NCBI RefSeq assembly: GCF_006717075.1
Contig: NZ_VFQC01000001.1
Span: 3,271,501-3,335,500, forward strand
DNA from: Haloactinospora alba
GTDB taxonomy: Bacteria; Actinomycetota; Actinomycetes; Streptosporangiales; Streptosporangiaceae
DNA length: 64,000 nucleotides
Reading direction: 5' to 3'
The notes under the pieces were generated by a model. The model ran no database searches and was not told the DNA's origin. It saw only the letters and a list, made by a program, of their open reading frames with translations. Positions 1 through 8,143 of this stretch are shown here, in pieces. The position numbers and the translations under genes were made by a program. Every line of letters begins with the position of its first letter. Positions within the stretch are counted from its first letter, which is position 1.

Positions 1-942
1 GTCGAGGAGGTAGCCGGCGGCGCGGTCCATGCCGTAGCCCTGCAGCGGCCCCCAGTACCAGGAGGGGTCGAAGGTCCGGCGGTAGCGCAGTGTCCAGTCG
101 AGCTTCGTGCCGCCCGGCGCGGGCTCCCAGCTCGCTTCGGCGGAGCGCAGCTCCAGCCAGCGGGCCAGTGTCGTGTCCCCGACGACGGTGAAGACGACCC
201 GGCCGCTGTCGGCGCGGACGTCGCTCTCGGTGACCTCGAGCGTCATGGTGGTGCGTTCGTGTCCGGCGAACTCGACCGTGCGGCGGTCTCCCACCTCCAG
301 TCCGGAGCCGCGGGCCTCGTCCGGGCGCGGGAACGGCACCACCCGCAGGAACGCGGAGCGCGGGGAGGCGTAGTCGGGTGGTTCGGCGAGCGCCGCGGCG
401 ACCCGCTCCGGGCCGGCGCCGACGACACGCTGTGCCGTTCCCTCCCCGCCGCGCGGGAGGTAGCTGACACCGGCCACCCCCTCCACGCACAGCAGCAGCA
501 CCGGGACCAGCACCAGGGCGTGGTTACGGCCGGGGTGCCGGGTGCCGCGGCGCGCCCGGGCGAGTCCGGCCCCCAGTACCGCCGCGGTTCCGTAGAACAG
601 CGGCGCGGCCATCAGCAGGCACACCACTCCCTCGTTCAGCAGCGGTCCGGCGAGTGCCAGCCCGATCGTGGTCACCGCCATGGCGACGCCGACCGGACTC
701 CGGGGGGCCGCCGTCGCCGCCACGGTCAGCGCGATGAGGGCGGGAAGGCCCACGTAGAACAGCGCGGTCTGCTCCAGGCCTCCCGCCTCCAGGATCTTGT
801 AGCCGAGCATCGCCGCGAACAGGGCGAGCAGGACTGCCGCCAGGAGGAGGCGCCCTCCCGCAGGGCTCCGGGCGCCGCTCGGCGGGGCGTCCGGGGGTTC
901 GGGGGTGTCGGCGGGGTCCTCGGGGTTCGGGGGGTGGTCCAT
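1..942 (-). CDS. Multi-pass membrane protein with SRPBCC-like C-terminal part (3' end cut by window)
   Basis: The reading frame runs without a stop from an ATG at 942 off the left edge, giving 314 visible residues. An N-terminal Pro/Asp/Glu-rich tail of about 30 residues is followed by about five hydrophobic segments between residues 31 and 175. A soluble segment follows whose pattern (a GDRRTVEF strand, TMTLEV, then WTLRYRR and a Tyr/Trp-rich end) resembles the polyketide cyclase/SRPBCC lipid-binding fold. It faces a TetR regulator across a palindromic operator, so repression by that regulator is likely. The SRPBCC assignment is from pattern only, and the ligand is unknown. Confidence 0.7.
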   Translation of the reverse strand, partial: MDHPPNPEDPADTPEPPDAPPSGARSPAGGRLLLAAVLLALFAAMLGYKILEAGGLEQTALFYVGLPALIALTVAATAAPRSPVGVAMAVTTIGLALAGPLLNEGVVCLLMAAPLFYGTAAVLGAGLARARRGTRHPGRNHALVLVPVLLLCVEGVAGVSYLPRGGEGTAQRVVGAGPERVAAALAEPPDYASPRSAFLRVVPFPRPDEARGSGLEVGDRRTVEFAGHERTTMTLEVTESDVRADSGRVVFTVVGDTTLARWLELRSAEASWEPAPGGTKLDWTLRYRRTFDPSWYWGPLQGYGMDRAAGYLLD

Positions 943-971
943 GGTCTCGCTCTCCGTTCGCTTTTGACCGA

Positions 972-997
972 TCGTTTTAATCAGTTGATTAAAACGA
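972..997. promoter_or_regulatory. Perfect palindromic operator between membrane gene and TetR gene
   Basis: Twelve-base arms (TCGTTTTAATCA / TGATTAAAACGA) are separated by GT and match perfectly. It is AT-rich in a GC-rich context and sits 30 bases upstream of the membrane-protein start and 70 upstream of the regulator start. TetR dimers bind such palindromes, so autoregulation plus control of the divergent gene is the likely role. Confidence 0.75.
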
Positions 998-1067
998 ATG
1001 ATCAAACCCTATGATGAGAACGGGACGATGGAAAGGGCCGCCCACGCGGCGACGACGGGAGAGACAC

Positions 1068-1715
1068 GTGGCCAGGGACACCGCACGCACCCAGCGCCCC
1101 AGCGAGGGGACCCGGGACCGGTTGATCGACGCGGCGGGCACGGTCCTTCGCGAGGAGGGGTACGCCGGCGCCTCGGCACGCGCCATCGCCACGTCCGCGG
1201 GGGCCAACCCGGCCCTGGTCTTCTACCACTTCGGCGGTGTGGACCAGCTGCTACTCGCGGCTCTGGACCGTTCCTCCGCGAGGCGTATGGAACTGCACCA
1301 GGCCACTGCGGCGCAGGCCACCACCCTGGAGGAGCTCGTCGAGGCCGCCACGACGATCTACCGCACCGACCTGGAGCACGGGTACCTCGCCCAGTTCTGC
1401 GAACTCGTGGCGGCGGCGGTCACCAAACCCGCGCTGCGGGCCGAGATCAGCAGCCGCTCCGAACCCTGGATCGCGTTCATCGAGCACCACTGGGAACGGG
1501 TCGTCGGCGGCTCCCCGCTGGGCCGGCTCCTACCCGCGCGCGAGGTCGCCTTCGCGGCGGTCACCTACTACCTGGGGGTGAACCTGTTCTCGGTGCTGGA
1601 CGAGGACAGCAGCCGCACCGACGCGGTCCTCGACCTGGCGCACCGCGTCGCCCCCCGCGCGAAGCTCCTCACCATGCGTTTTCCCGGGAGCGGTCCTTCC
1701 CCCGAGGGGCGGTAG
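1068..1715 (+). CDS. TetR/AcrR family transcriptional regulator
   Basis: This 215-residue protein has the size and layout of a TetR repressor. The N-terminal helix-turn-helix spans about residues 15-60 (RDRLIDAAGTVLREEGYAGA, then SARAIATSAGANPALVFYHF, typical of the family's recognition helix region). A helical C-terminal ligand domain follows. I chose the GTG at 1068 because a GGGAGAG ribosome site lies five bases upstream; an ATG at 1011 in the same frame has no such site and an Arg-rich, non-conserved lead. The nearby palindrome is its probable operator and the divergent membrane gene its probable target. The inducer is unknown. Confidence 0.85.
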   Translation: MARDTARTQRPSEGTRDRLIDAAGTVLREEGYAGASARAIATSAGANPALVFYHFGGVDQLLLAALDRSSARRMELHQATAAQATTLEELVEAATTIYRTDLEHGYLAQFCELVAAAVTKPALRAEISSRSEPWIAFIEHHWERVVGGSPLGRLLPAREVAFAAVTYYLGVNLFSVLDEDSSRTDAVLDLAHRVAPRAKLLTMRFPGSGPSPEGR

Positions 1716-1752
1716 GCTCGCCCCCGGCGCCGCAGGACAACCAGGAGGGGCT

Positions 1753-2244
1753 ATGGCCGAAGTAGAGGTCGCCGACGGCATCTCGTTCCCGGACACCAAC
1801 GACGGCAACCGGTGGGTCGTGGGCGGCGTCATCACCGACGGCACCGGGCGGGCCTTCGCCCAGCGGCGCTCGCCGAACCGCGCGCTGTTCCCGCACTGCT
1901 GGGACATCGTCGGCGGCCACGTCGAACCGGGCGAGAGCATGCTCGACGCCCTCGGCCGCGAGATCACCGAGGAGACCGGGTGGCGGCTCACCGCCGTACT
2001 GGCCGACCTGTACCGCCTGGTGTGGACACCGGGGGACGGCGTCGACCGCTACGAGATCGACTACCTGGTGCGCGTGGACGGGGACCTGAGTGCCCCGGAG
2101 CTGGAACGGGAGAAACACACCGAGTTCATGTGGGTGGACGAGAACGAGACCCACCTGCTGCGCGACCACCGCGACCCCGGCGACTACTTCGTCGCCGACA
2201 TCGTCGCCCTGGGGTTGGGGCGCGCGAAGGAACTCGGCTGCTGA
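1753..2244 (+). CDS. NUDIX hydrolase
   Basis: A 163-residue protein with a full NUDIX box at about residues 56-78: a GGHVEPGES start, then the REITEETGW helix that carries the metal-binding glutamates. NUDIX enzymes hydrolyse nucleoside diphosphates linked to another group, often as housecleaning. The segment FAQRRSPNRALFPHCWDIVG before the box resembles the isopentenyl-diphosphate isomerase/8-oxo-dGTPase-like branch, but the substrate cannot be read from sequence. It starts 37 bases after the TetR stop with an AGGAGG ribosome site, so the two may be co-transcribed. Confidence 0.88.
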   Translation: MAEVEVADGISFPDTNDGNRWVVGGVITDGTGRAFAQRRSPNRALFPHCWDIVGGHVEPGESMLDALGREITEETGWRLTAVLADLYRLVWTPGDGVDRYEIDYLVRVDGDLSAPELEREKHTEFMWVDENETHLLRDHRDPGDYFVADIVALGLGRAKELGC

Positions 2245-2307
2245 GGTGCCCACCGCGGGGCGGCGGGCACCCGCCCGGCCGGCCGGCGCACGCGTGTCCC
2301 ACCGCTC

Positions 2308-3318
2308 CTACCGCGCGGCGCGCTCCTCGGCGTCGGCAGCCGCCTCCAGCACCCATTCCGGAACACTGGCGGCGTGCGCGGCGGTGTCCCGCAACCCCGC
2401 CAGCCGCGCGGAGAAGTCCCGGACCTCCGCGGCGGTGCGGGCACGTTCGCGCTCCGCCGCGAGCGCGCGGGCCACACCCGCCGCGCCGCGCATCCGGCCG
2501 TCGCCTCCCAGCTGGTTGGCGTGGGTGACCGCCCCGGAACGCGACAGCACGTACAACGCGTCCACGTGTCCCCCCGTCTCCAGGTCGTGGGCCACGTCGG
2601 ACAGGCCGGCGTACGACTCGTCGTGCTGCTCCGTACGCACCCAGCGCCCGAACCCCTGCTGGTCCCGGCTGCGCTGGTACCGGTCGGCCGCGCCGAGCAG
2701 GCTCGCCGCCGAGGGCACCGCCAGCAGCGCCGCGGTGACGTGGCACCCCGCCGCGCGGAACCCGTCCACCCAGGCCCTGGCCCACTCCACACGGCCCAGC
2801 GGGTGGCTGGCCGCCAGCGAGAACCCGTGGGCGCGGACGTGTTCCATACAGGCGGTGTGGACGGGGAGCGTCTCCGCGATGATGCCGTGCCCGGTGACGT
2901 CGTCGGCGCGCATCACCGCGGCGTAGTCGGGGTGGAGGGTGGCGGTGTCGTCGCCGTCGTAGAACACGCTCCCCCGCGGCATCGCCGCGAAGACCTGCTT
3001 CTGCACGCTCGTCTTGCCCGAGCCCTGCTGGCCCCCGACGATGACGATCCGGGGGCGCGATTCTCCGGAGGGGTCGGCCCCGGGTGTCACGTCGGCGATC
3101 CGCTGCGCGCGTATCCGGGCCAGCGCCGCGGGGTCCAGTTCCCGCGGCAGGGAGCGCCTTGCGATCCCGGCGGGGAGCTCCCGCAGGTGGTCCCGCGCCT
3201 CGGCGGTGAGTTCGCGCAGGTGGTCCCGCGCCTCGGCGGTGAGTTCGCGCAGCCGGGACGGCTCCAACAGGGGGTGCTGGCGCATGGCCCGCTGGTAGTA
3301 CGCTCCCCCTCCTCCCAT
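2308..3318 (-). CDS. Zeta-toxin-like P-loop kinase
   Basis: The frame gives 336 residues from an ATG at 3318. A Walker A motif (GGQQGSGKTS, about residues 95-104) followed by SVFYDGDD and HPDYAAVMR matches the zeta toxin family, kinases that phosphorylate UDP-N-acetylglucosamine or related substrates. No epsilon-type antitoxin gene is visible next to it, so it may be one of the many chromosomal, non-plasmid zeta homologues. The start codon lies just after a G5 run, and the frame upstream of it in another phase continues the protein convincingly (see 3319-3473), so the true product may be longer. An 11-residue repeat RELTAEARDHL occurs twice near the start. Confidence 0.75.
   Translation of the reverse strand: MGGGGAYYQRAMRQHPLLEPSRLRELTAEARDHLRELTAEARDHLRELPAGIARRSLPRELDPAALARIRAQRIADVTPGADPSGESRPRIVIVGGQQGSGKTSVQKQVFAAMPRGSVFYDGDDTATLHPDYAAVMRADDVTGHGIIAETLPVHTACMEHVRAHGFSLAASHPLGRVEWARAWVDGFRAAGCHVTAALLAVPSAASLLGAADRYQRSRDQQGFGRWVRTEQHDESYAGLSDVAHDLETGGHVDALYVLSRSGAVTHANQLGGDGRMRGAAGVARALAAERERARTAAEVRDFSARLAGLRDTAAHAASVPEWVLEAAADAEERAAR
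3182..3247 (-). repeat. 33-bp tandem duplication inside the zeta-like gene
   Basis: Two identical adjacent 33-bp units (3182-3214 and 3215-3247) encode the 11-residue helix RELTAEARDHL twice, in frame. Perfect identity at the base level shows the duplication is recent or kept homogeneous. Confidence 0.9.
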
Positions 3319-3473
3319 CCCGCGTCCGGCTGGTCGTGCAGCAGCCGGGAGTACTCCGCCAGCACGGCGTTGAGCGTGTTGTAGGTGGTCTCGCGCTGGT
3401 CGCGCAGCTCAGCGCCGGGCGCGGGGAACCATGCTCCCGGCCCCAGCTCGTCCAGGGGGTGGCTGTGGTCCAA
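3319..3473 (-). pseudogene. Out-of-frame N-terminal segment of the zeta-like gene (probable frameshift)
   Basis: From a TTG at 3473 with GGAG just upstream, the minus strand encodes a coding-like stretch ending TYNTLNAVLAEYSRLLHDQ and PDAGWEEG. At the G5 run (3305-3309) the phase changes: adding one G would join GWEEG directly to AYYQRAMRQHPLLEP of the zeta-like frame. Past that point the original phase becomes Pro/Arg/Cys-rich shadow. I read this as the true N-terminus of the kinase separated by a one-base indel, either natural or a sequencing error. Alternatively it is a small overlapping upstream gene. Confidence 0.5.
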
Positions 3474-3506
3474 TGTGGCTCCAGTGGTGTAGGGGGGATG
3501 GAGTGG

Positions 3507-3567
3507 CCAGGGCCTGTTCGACGGATGCGCCGCGCAGCAGGACAAGCGCCCACCGGACAGGCCCTAG
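3507..3567 (-). mobile_element. Short inverted-repeat element, copy A (MITE-like), supplies nnr stop codon
   Basis: The ends GGCCTGTTCGACGG and, read on the minus strand, GGCCTGTCCGGTGG are imperfect inverted repeats about 53 bases apart. The inner arm GCTTGTCCTGCTGCGCG is shared with copies at 49.5 and 56.2 kb. The right edge is CTAG, whose TAG is the stop codon of nnr. Confidence 0.6.
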
Positions 3568-5057
3568 ACGGCGACGTCCCGGAACGCCCGCGGCAACGCC
3601 TCGACCAGGTCCGTCGCCGACACCGGCGCGCCGTCCCGGGCGATCCGGGCCGCCAGACCGTGCAGGAAAGCACCCGACATGGCGGCCGTACGCGGCGCGA
3701 GCCCCGAGGAGAGCAGCGCCCCGGCGAACCCGGACAGGACGTCGCCGGTTCCCGCGGTAGCCAGCAGCGGCGTACCGGTCGGGTTGGCCACCGCCGGGCG
3801 CCCCGGTTCGGCGACAACGGTGGTGGAGCCCTTCAGGAGCACGGCGCAGCCGTACTCCTCCGCCGCCCGCGTCGCGTGCTCCAGCCGGCGCGCCTCGACG
3901 CTCTCGCGCCGCGTCTCGGGAAGCAACCTGGCCAGCTCGCCGGCGTGCGGGGTGAGGAGGGTGGGAGCCTCCCGTTCCCGCACCAGGCGCGGCCTGCGCC
4001 CCAGCAGGGTGAGCGCGTCGGCGTCCACCAGGACCGGAGCATCCGAGGCCAGCAGGGTTTCCAGTTCGCGTTCCGCGTCGGCGTCCACCCCGCGTCCGGG
4101 GCCCACCACCCACGCGTCGACCCGGTCGGGCAGCCCGGCGAGGGGCCGCTGCGGGTCGAGCACCGAGACGACCGTCTCCGGCCAGCGGTCCAGGACGGCA
4201 CCGGCGACGCTCTCCCGGCCGGCGTAGCGCACCATCCCCGCGCCGCCGCGGAACGCGCCACCCGCCGCCAGCACGGCCGCTCCCCGGTAGCGGTCGGACC
4301 CCACGGCCAGGGCCAGCACCCCGCGCCGGTACTTGTCGGACTCCGCGCCCGGTCGCGGCAGCGAAGCGGCGACGTCGGCGGCCCGCGGGCATTCCAGGCA
4401 GGCGGTGGGAAGCTCCGGCTCCAGCCCGATGTCGACCAGTTCCACCACGCCGGCCCGGCCAGCACCCGGGTCGACGAACAGGCCGGGTTTGTACGTCCCG
4501 AACGTGACCGTGACGTCGGCACGCACCGCCGGCCCGCGCACGGCCCCCGTGTCGGCGTCGACACCGCTGGGCAGGTCCACCGCCACCACGGGCGCACCGG
4601 AACCGCTGGCCCACGCGGCGACGGTGGCGTGCGGCTCCCGCAACCCGCCGGAGCCGCCGATACCGACGAGCCCGTCCACGACGAGGTCGGCGCTGTCCAG
4701 CTCGGCCGCGGCCTCGGAGTCCGTGTCCACGGCGGAACCACCGGGGAGTTCGACCGGGCGGCCGCCCGCGGCCCGCAGCGCCCGCAGCCCGGCCTCGTGG
4801 ACGCGCGAACCGGCCAGGACGGCCCGCACGGCGGCGCCGCGCCGGGCCAGTTCCGCCCCGGCGTACAGCGCGTCCCCGCCGTTGTCGCCGCTACCGACGA
4901 GCAGCACCACCCGCGCCCCGTACACCCGGGGCAACATCCGCGCGCACACCACCGCCAGTCCGGCCGCGGCGCGCCGCATCAGCTCCCCGTCGGGCAGGCG
5001 CGCCATGAGCGCGTCCTCGGCGGCGCGCACGGTCTCCACCGTGTGGGCGTAGCGCAT
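3564..5057 (-). CDS. nnr: Bifunctional NAD(P)HX epimerase/dehydratase
   Basis: A 497-residue fusion repairs hydrated NAD(P)H. The N-terminal YjeF-N domain (about residues 1-210) epimerises NAD(P)HX and shows the LLVGSGDNGGDALYAGAELA nucleotide loop. The C-terminal ribokinase-like YjeF-C domain (about 220-495) dehydrates it using ADP or ATP; it shows VVGPGRG, LLTPHAGEL, VLLKGSTT and the catalytic loop ATAGTGDVLSGF. The ATG at 5057 has AGGAGG upstream and matches the usual N-terminus; longer in-frame starts add non-conserved residues. In Streptomyces-type genomes this gene usually sits near glmS-glmM, as here. Its stop codon lies in an inverted-repeat element. Confidence 0.93.
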   Translation of the reverse strand: MRYAHTVETVRAAEDALMARLPDGELMRRAAAGLAVVCARMLPRVYGARVVLLVGSGDNGGDALYAGAELARRGAAVRAVLAGSRVHEAGLRALRAAGGRPVELPGGSAVDTDSEAAAELDSADLVVDGLVGIGGSGGLREPHATVAAWASGSGAPVVAVDLPSGVDADTGAVRGPAVRADVTVTFGTYKPGLFVDPGAGRAGVVELVDIGLEPELPTACLECPRAADVAASLPRPGAESDKYRRGVLALAVGSDRYRGAAVLAAGGAFRGGAGMVRYAGRESVAGAVLDRWPETVVSVLDPQRPLAGLPDRVDAWVVGPGRGVDADAERELETLLASDAPVLVDADALTLLGRRPRLVREREAPTLLTPHAGELARLLPETRRESVEARRLEHATRAAEEYGCAVLLKGSTTVVAEPGRPAVANPTGTPLLATAGTGDVLSGFAGALLSSGLAPRTAAMSGAFLHGLAARIARDGAPVSATDLVEALPRAFRDVAV

Positions 5058-5167
5058 GCTGAGCCTCCTGAGACCATCCCGATCCGTTCCGTCCGTACCG
5101 AGTCTCGCACCACCCGCCACGGGGAATCGGCCAGGCGGCTCGCAGGCGCGCCGTTGGAGAACGCGCG

Positions 5168-5824
5168 TCACATCCGGTCGATCCCGGTGAGGTCGACCTC
5201 AACCTCGAACGGGGCCTCGAGCTTCAGGCTGTGGCGGTGGATCCCGGTCAGCGCGTACGAACGGGTTGCGGGGTCGCGCTCGTACACGTAGACCACCGGC
5301 GCGCCGTCGTCCTCCTCCACCCGCCAGAAGTGCGGGATGCCGGCCGCAGCGTACAGCTCCGGCTTGCGGTAGCGGTCGCGTTCCTCGGAGTCCGGCGAGA
5401 CCACCTCGACGGCGAGGAGCACCGCGTCGGGCGAGTAATACGTCTGCTCCATGCTCACGACAGCGTCATCCCGAACAACCAGAACATCCGGTTCGGGACG
5501 CTGCCGGGCCCCCAACCGCACGCTCATCTCCCGCCGCACCCGCGCGTAGGACGGGGAACACGCACGCACCCCCGTTTCGAGCAGGGAGAGCACGAGGCTG
5601 TGGAAGTTCTTCTGCGGGCTCACGAAGACCAGGCTCCCGTCGATGAGCTCGGTGTGCGGAGGTAGATCCGGGAGTCGGTCAAGGTCCTCAGCCGTGAATC
5701 CCCCGGGGGGCGGAACCGGCCAGGTCACGTCGCGCTGCTGGCCCTCCGGCCGCTCCGTAGCGGGTACTGCTCCCATACCGTCGCCTCCGGTCCTCGGATC
5801 GCTACCGCCGTCCAGCGTAGACAT
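5168..5824 (-). CDS. Uma2 family (DUF820) PD-(D/E)XK-like protein
   Basis: A 218-residue protein with the Uma2 pattern: a lead FTAEDLDRLPDL, HTELIDGSLVFVSP, then PDVLVVRDD, VEVVSPDSEERDRYRKPELY and AAGIPHFWRV. The Asp of PDVLV and the Glu of VEVVSP are the expected nuclease-core acids. Family members are abundant in cyanobacteria and actinomycetes and are thought to be restriction-like nucleases, but their biological role is not settled. I chose the ATG at 5824 because GGGAGG lies upstream; the longer frame to 5920 reads into the preceding remnant. It overlaps the upstream fragment by ATGA. Confidence 0.8.
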   Translation of the reverse strand: MSTLDGGSDPRTGGDGMGAVPATERPEGQQRDVTWPVPPPGGFTAEDLDRLPDLPPHTELIDGSLVFVSPQKNFHSLVLSLLETGVRACSPSYARVRREMSVRLGARQRPEPDVLVVRDDAVVSMEQTYYSPDAVLLAVEVVSPDSEERDRYRKPELYAAAGIPHFWRVEEDDGAPVVYVYERDPATRSYALTGIHRHSLKLEAPFEVEVDLTGIDRM

Positions 5825-6114
5825 CACGGCCCTCCCATCGCGGGGTTTTCCGGACTCTTTCCCACTACTTCCCTCTCGCACCGGTGGGGCGGCCGGATAT
5901 CCCACCACATGGCCCGCCAACCGTGGGGCGGACTCGGAACGCCCCGGGATGCTCCCCGCCCCGGCCCGGATACGGAAACGTGTGGGCAGTGGCCGCGGCC
6001 CTCCAGCTCCCGGACGAGCGGATCCCAGCCGCGGCGGGTCTGGACGGTTCCGTGCAACAGGACGTACTCCACCGGAACGAGCCTTCCCTGAGGTCGGGGT
6101 GCCGTCGCGGTCAC
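5824..6114 (-). pseudogene. Alpha/beta-hydrolase N-terminal remnant
   Basis: From a GTG at 6114 the frame encodes VEYVLLHGTVQTRRGWDPLV and RELEGRGH, the typical first strand and oxyanion-loop region (LLHG) of an alpha/beta hydrolase. After about 55 residues the similarity ends and the frame closes at 5824 without a catalytic Ser motif or the remaining about 180 residues. I infer a decayed gene truncated by a deletion joining it to the Uma2 gene. A real small protein cannot be excluded. Confidence 0.45.
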
Positions 6115-6291
6115 GCTAACCGTCCCCGCCCCGAGGGGCCAGGCGCGACCGGCGGGGTCGGCTGCCGGCGGACATGTCGCGTACGGTCGAGAGGGTCCGG
6201 CACCGCGCTCCGGCGTGTCGGCGTGGGAAGCGCCCGCTTCCGTCGAACAACCAGAATCCAGGCACGGCCAGTAGCACGGGATCTCTCAGGC

Positions 6292-6840
6292 ATGACCTCC
6301 ACTGACGACCGCCTCGCGGGCGAGGACGACCTGTCCAAACGTGTCGCGCACCTGCAGAACGCCATGCACAAGCTCGGTGCGGACGTCATCCGGCTCCAGA
6401 CCCAGCTCACCGACCTCGCGGCCAGCGAACCGCAGCCGGCGCAGGAGCCGGAGGGCGAGGAGGAGGGCGAACAGGCGACGCCCTTCATCTTCAACATGTC
6501 GCGCGAGGCCTACAAGAACGAGCTCGCCGCGCTGGTCACCTGGGTGAACACGTTCCTCGTCCCGGTCTATGTGGGGGACGACCCGGCCTGGTGCCCGGTG
6601 TGGTGGGAGCACCACGAAGCCGTCGGCCGGTTGCACGCCCTGCGGCTGGCGTACCAGGAGCTGTCGGACACCGCGGCCTCCGGCACGACGGGACCGGCCG
6701 TCTGGCACCGGGACCACCTCGACCCGGTGCTGGCGCGGCTGCGGTCGCAGACGGGCCCGTTCGCGGCGTGCACCACCGGGGAGGGGCATGTGGAACGGGC
6801 CAGGTCCCAGGCGGCGAGCCAGCAATCCCAGACGGCGTGA
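6292..6840 (+). CDS. DUF4913 domain-containing protein
   Basis: A 182-residue soluble protein. Residues 1-70 form a charged, Glu-rich coiled-coil-like lead (LSKRVAHLQNAMHKLGADVI). The rest matches the DUF4913 pattern: a VTWVNTFLVPVY segment, WCPVWWEHHEAVGRLHALRL, and WHRDHLDPVLARLRSQTGPF ending in AAC. DUF4913 genes are common on actinomycete conjugative elements and plasmids; the function is unknown. It stands alone here, convergent with coaA, next to a Uma2 gene and a hydrolase remnant, which suggests leftover mobile DNA. The ATG at 6292 is chosen because upstream residues are Arg/Gly-rich and unlike the family. Confidence 0.72.
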   Translation: MTSTDDRLAGEDDLSKRVAHLQNAMHKLGADVIRLQTQLTDLAASEPQPAQEPEGEEEGEQATPFIFNMSREAYKNELAALVTWVNTFLVPVYVGDDPAWCPVWWEHHEAVGRLHALRLAYQELSDTAASGTTGPAVWHRDHLDPVLARLRSQTGPFAACTTGEGHVERARSQAASQQSQTA

Positions 6841-6856
6841 CCGGCCGCACGCGGGC

Positions 6857-6873
6857 GGCGGCCACCGGCCGCC
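6857..6873. terminator. Hairpin between convergent DUF4913 gene and coaA
   Basis: GGCGGCC ACC GGCCGCC forms a perfect seven-base stem in the convergent gap 6841-6986. There is no T-tract on either side, so termination efficiency is uncertain. Confidence 0.45.
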
Positions 6874-6986
6874 ATCCGGCCGTGACCAGCGTGATGGGAC
6901 ACCGCATCGGGTCCCGTCCGGTGGAGGCCGTTCGTCACGAACGGCGCCGGGGCGCCGCGCGGTAGGGCGAGCACCCCGGACCGGAC

Positions 6987-7931
6987 CTACGTCTTTCGCA
7001 GCCGGACGCGGCGCACCCCGTGGTCCTCGCCCTTGTACAGCACGAGGGTGGCCCGGCCCCGCGTCGGCCGGATGTTCTCCACCAGGTTCACCTCGTTGAT
7101 GCTGCGCCAGGTGTTGCGGGCGAACTCGAGTGCCCGGCTCTCGTCCAGGGTGGTGGCCATCGAGTGGAAGTAGGAGCGCGGGTCCGAGAAGGCGGTGCGG
7201 CGCAGCTCCAGGAACCGTTCCAGGTACCAGGAGCGGATGTGTTCCACCTTGGCGTCCACGTAGATGGAGAAGTCGAAGAAGTCCGCGACGGCGAGCCGCC
7301 CCGCCTGAGGCGGTTGGAGGACGTTGATCCCCTCGACGATCAGGATGTCCGGCCGGTGGACCGTCTGCACGCTGTCGTCGAGGATGTCGTAGGCCAGGTG
7401 CGAGTAGACCGGGATGTCCATCCGGGAGGCGCCCGCCTTCATCGCGGACACGAACCGCACCAGGCTGCGGCGGTCGAAGCTCTCCGGGAACCCCTTGCGG
7501 TTCATGAGGCCGCGTTCCTGCAGGACCGCGTTGGGGTAGAGGAAGTTGTCGGTGCTGACCAGTTCCACGTGGGGATGGTCCGGCCACTGGGCGAGCAGGG
7601 TGCGCAGCAGCCGGGCCGTGGTGGACTTCCCGACCGCCACGCTGCCGGCCACGCCGATGATGAAGGGAACGGGCTGGTCCCCCTCCCCCAGGAAGTCGCG
7701 TACCGCGGCGTGCCGCTGCCGGGTCGCCTTCACGTACAGGTTGAGCAGCCGCGACAGCGGCAGGTAGATGTCCTCGACTTCCTCCATCGAGGTGGGGTCG
7801 GTGGTACCGCGCAGGACTTCGAGCTCCGACTCGGTCAGCGCGAGCGGAGTGGAGCTGCGCAGTGCGGCCCACGCCGTCCGGTCGAGTTCCACATACGGCG
7901 ACGTGATGCCGTTCTTCGTCGCGTGAGACAC
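6987..7931 (-). CDS. coaA: Type I pantothenate kinase
   Basis: A 314-residue enzyme that phosphorylates pantothenate, the first and regulated step of coenzyme A synthesis. The P-loop [12 protein letters not shown] lies at residues 93-104, followed by [22 protein letters not shown] and [12 protein letters not shown], all diagnostic of bacterial type I PanK. Length equals the family norm. In actinomycetes coaA commonly neighbours glmS, as it does here in divergent orientation, with 324 bases of shared upstream DNA. Confidence 0.96.
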   Translation of the reverse strand: MSHATKNGITSPYVELDRTAWAALRSSTPLALTESELEVLRGTTDPTSMEEVEDIYLPLSRLLNLYVKATRQRHAAVRDFLGEGDQPVPFIIGVAGSVAVGKSTTARLLRTLLAQWPDHPHVELVSTDNFLYPNAVLQERGLMNRKGFPESFDRRSLVRFVSAMKAGASRMDIPVYSHLAYDILDDSVQTVHRPDILIVEGINVLQPPQAGRLAVADFFDFSIYVDAKVEHIRSWYLERFLELRRTAFSDPRSYFHSMATTLDESRALEFARNTWRSINEVNLVENIRPTRGRATLVLYKGEDHGVRRVRLRKT

Positions 7932-8143
7932 GTTTGCCCACTGTAGACCAGGGTGGTCCTCCTGCCGCCCACCGGGAGGGCACTACCGGTCCTGTCCCGT
8001 GACCCGACGCTGGTGGGAGGGGCCCTCACGGGCCCTCCGGCGGGTACGGCCAGCCACGTTGGGGTAAATTTTCCGGTTTTCCCGCCCCGGAACGGCACCG
8101 TGCCACGCGCCCGGCGCGGGAGGGTCGCACCTCGCTGACGTGC

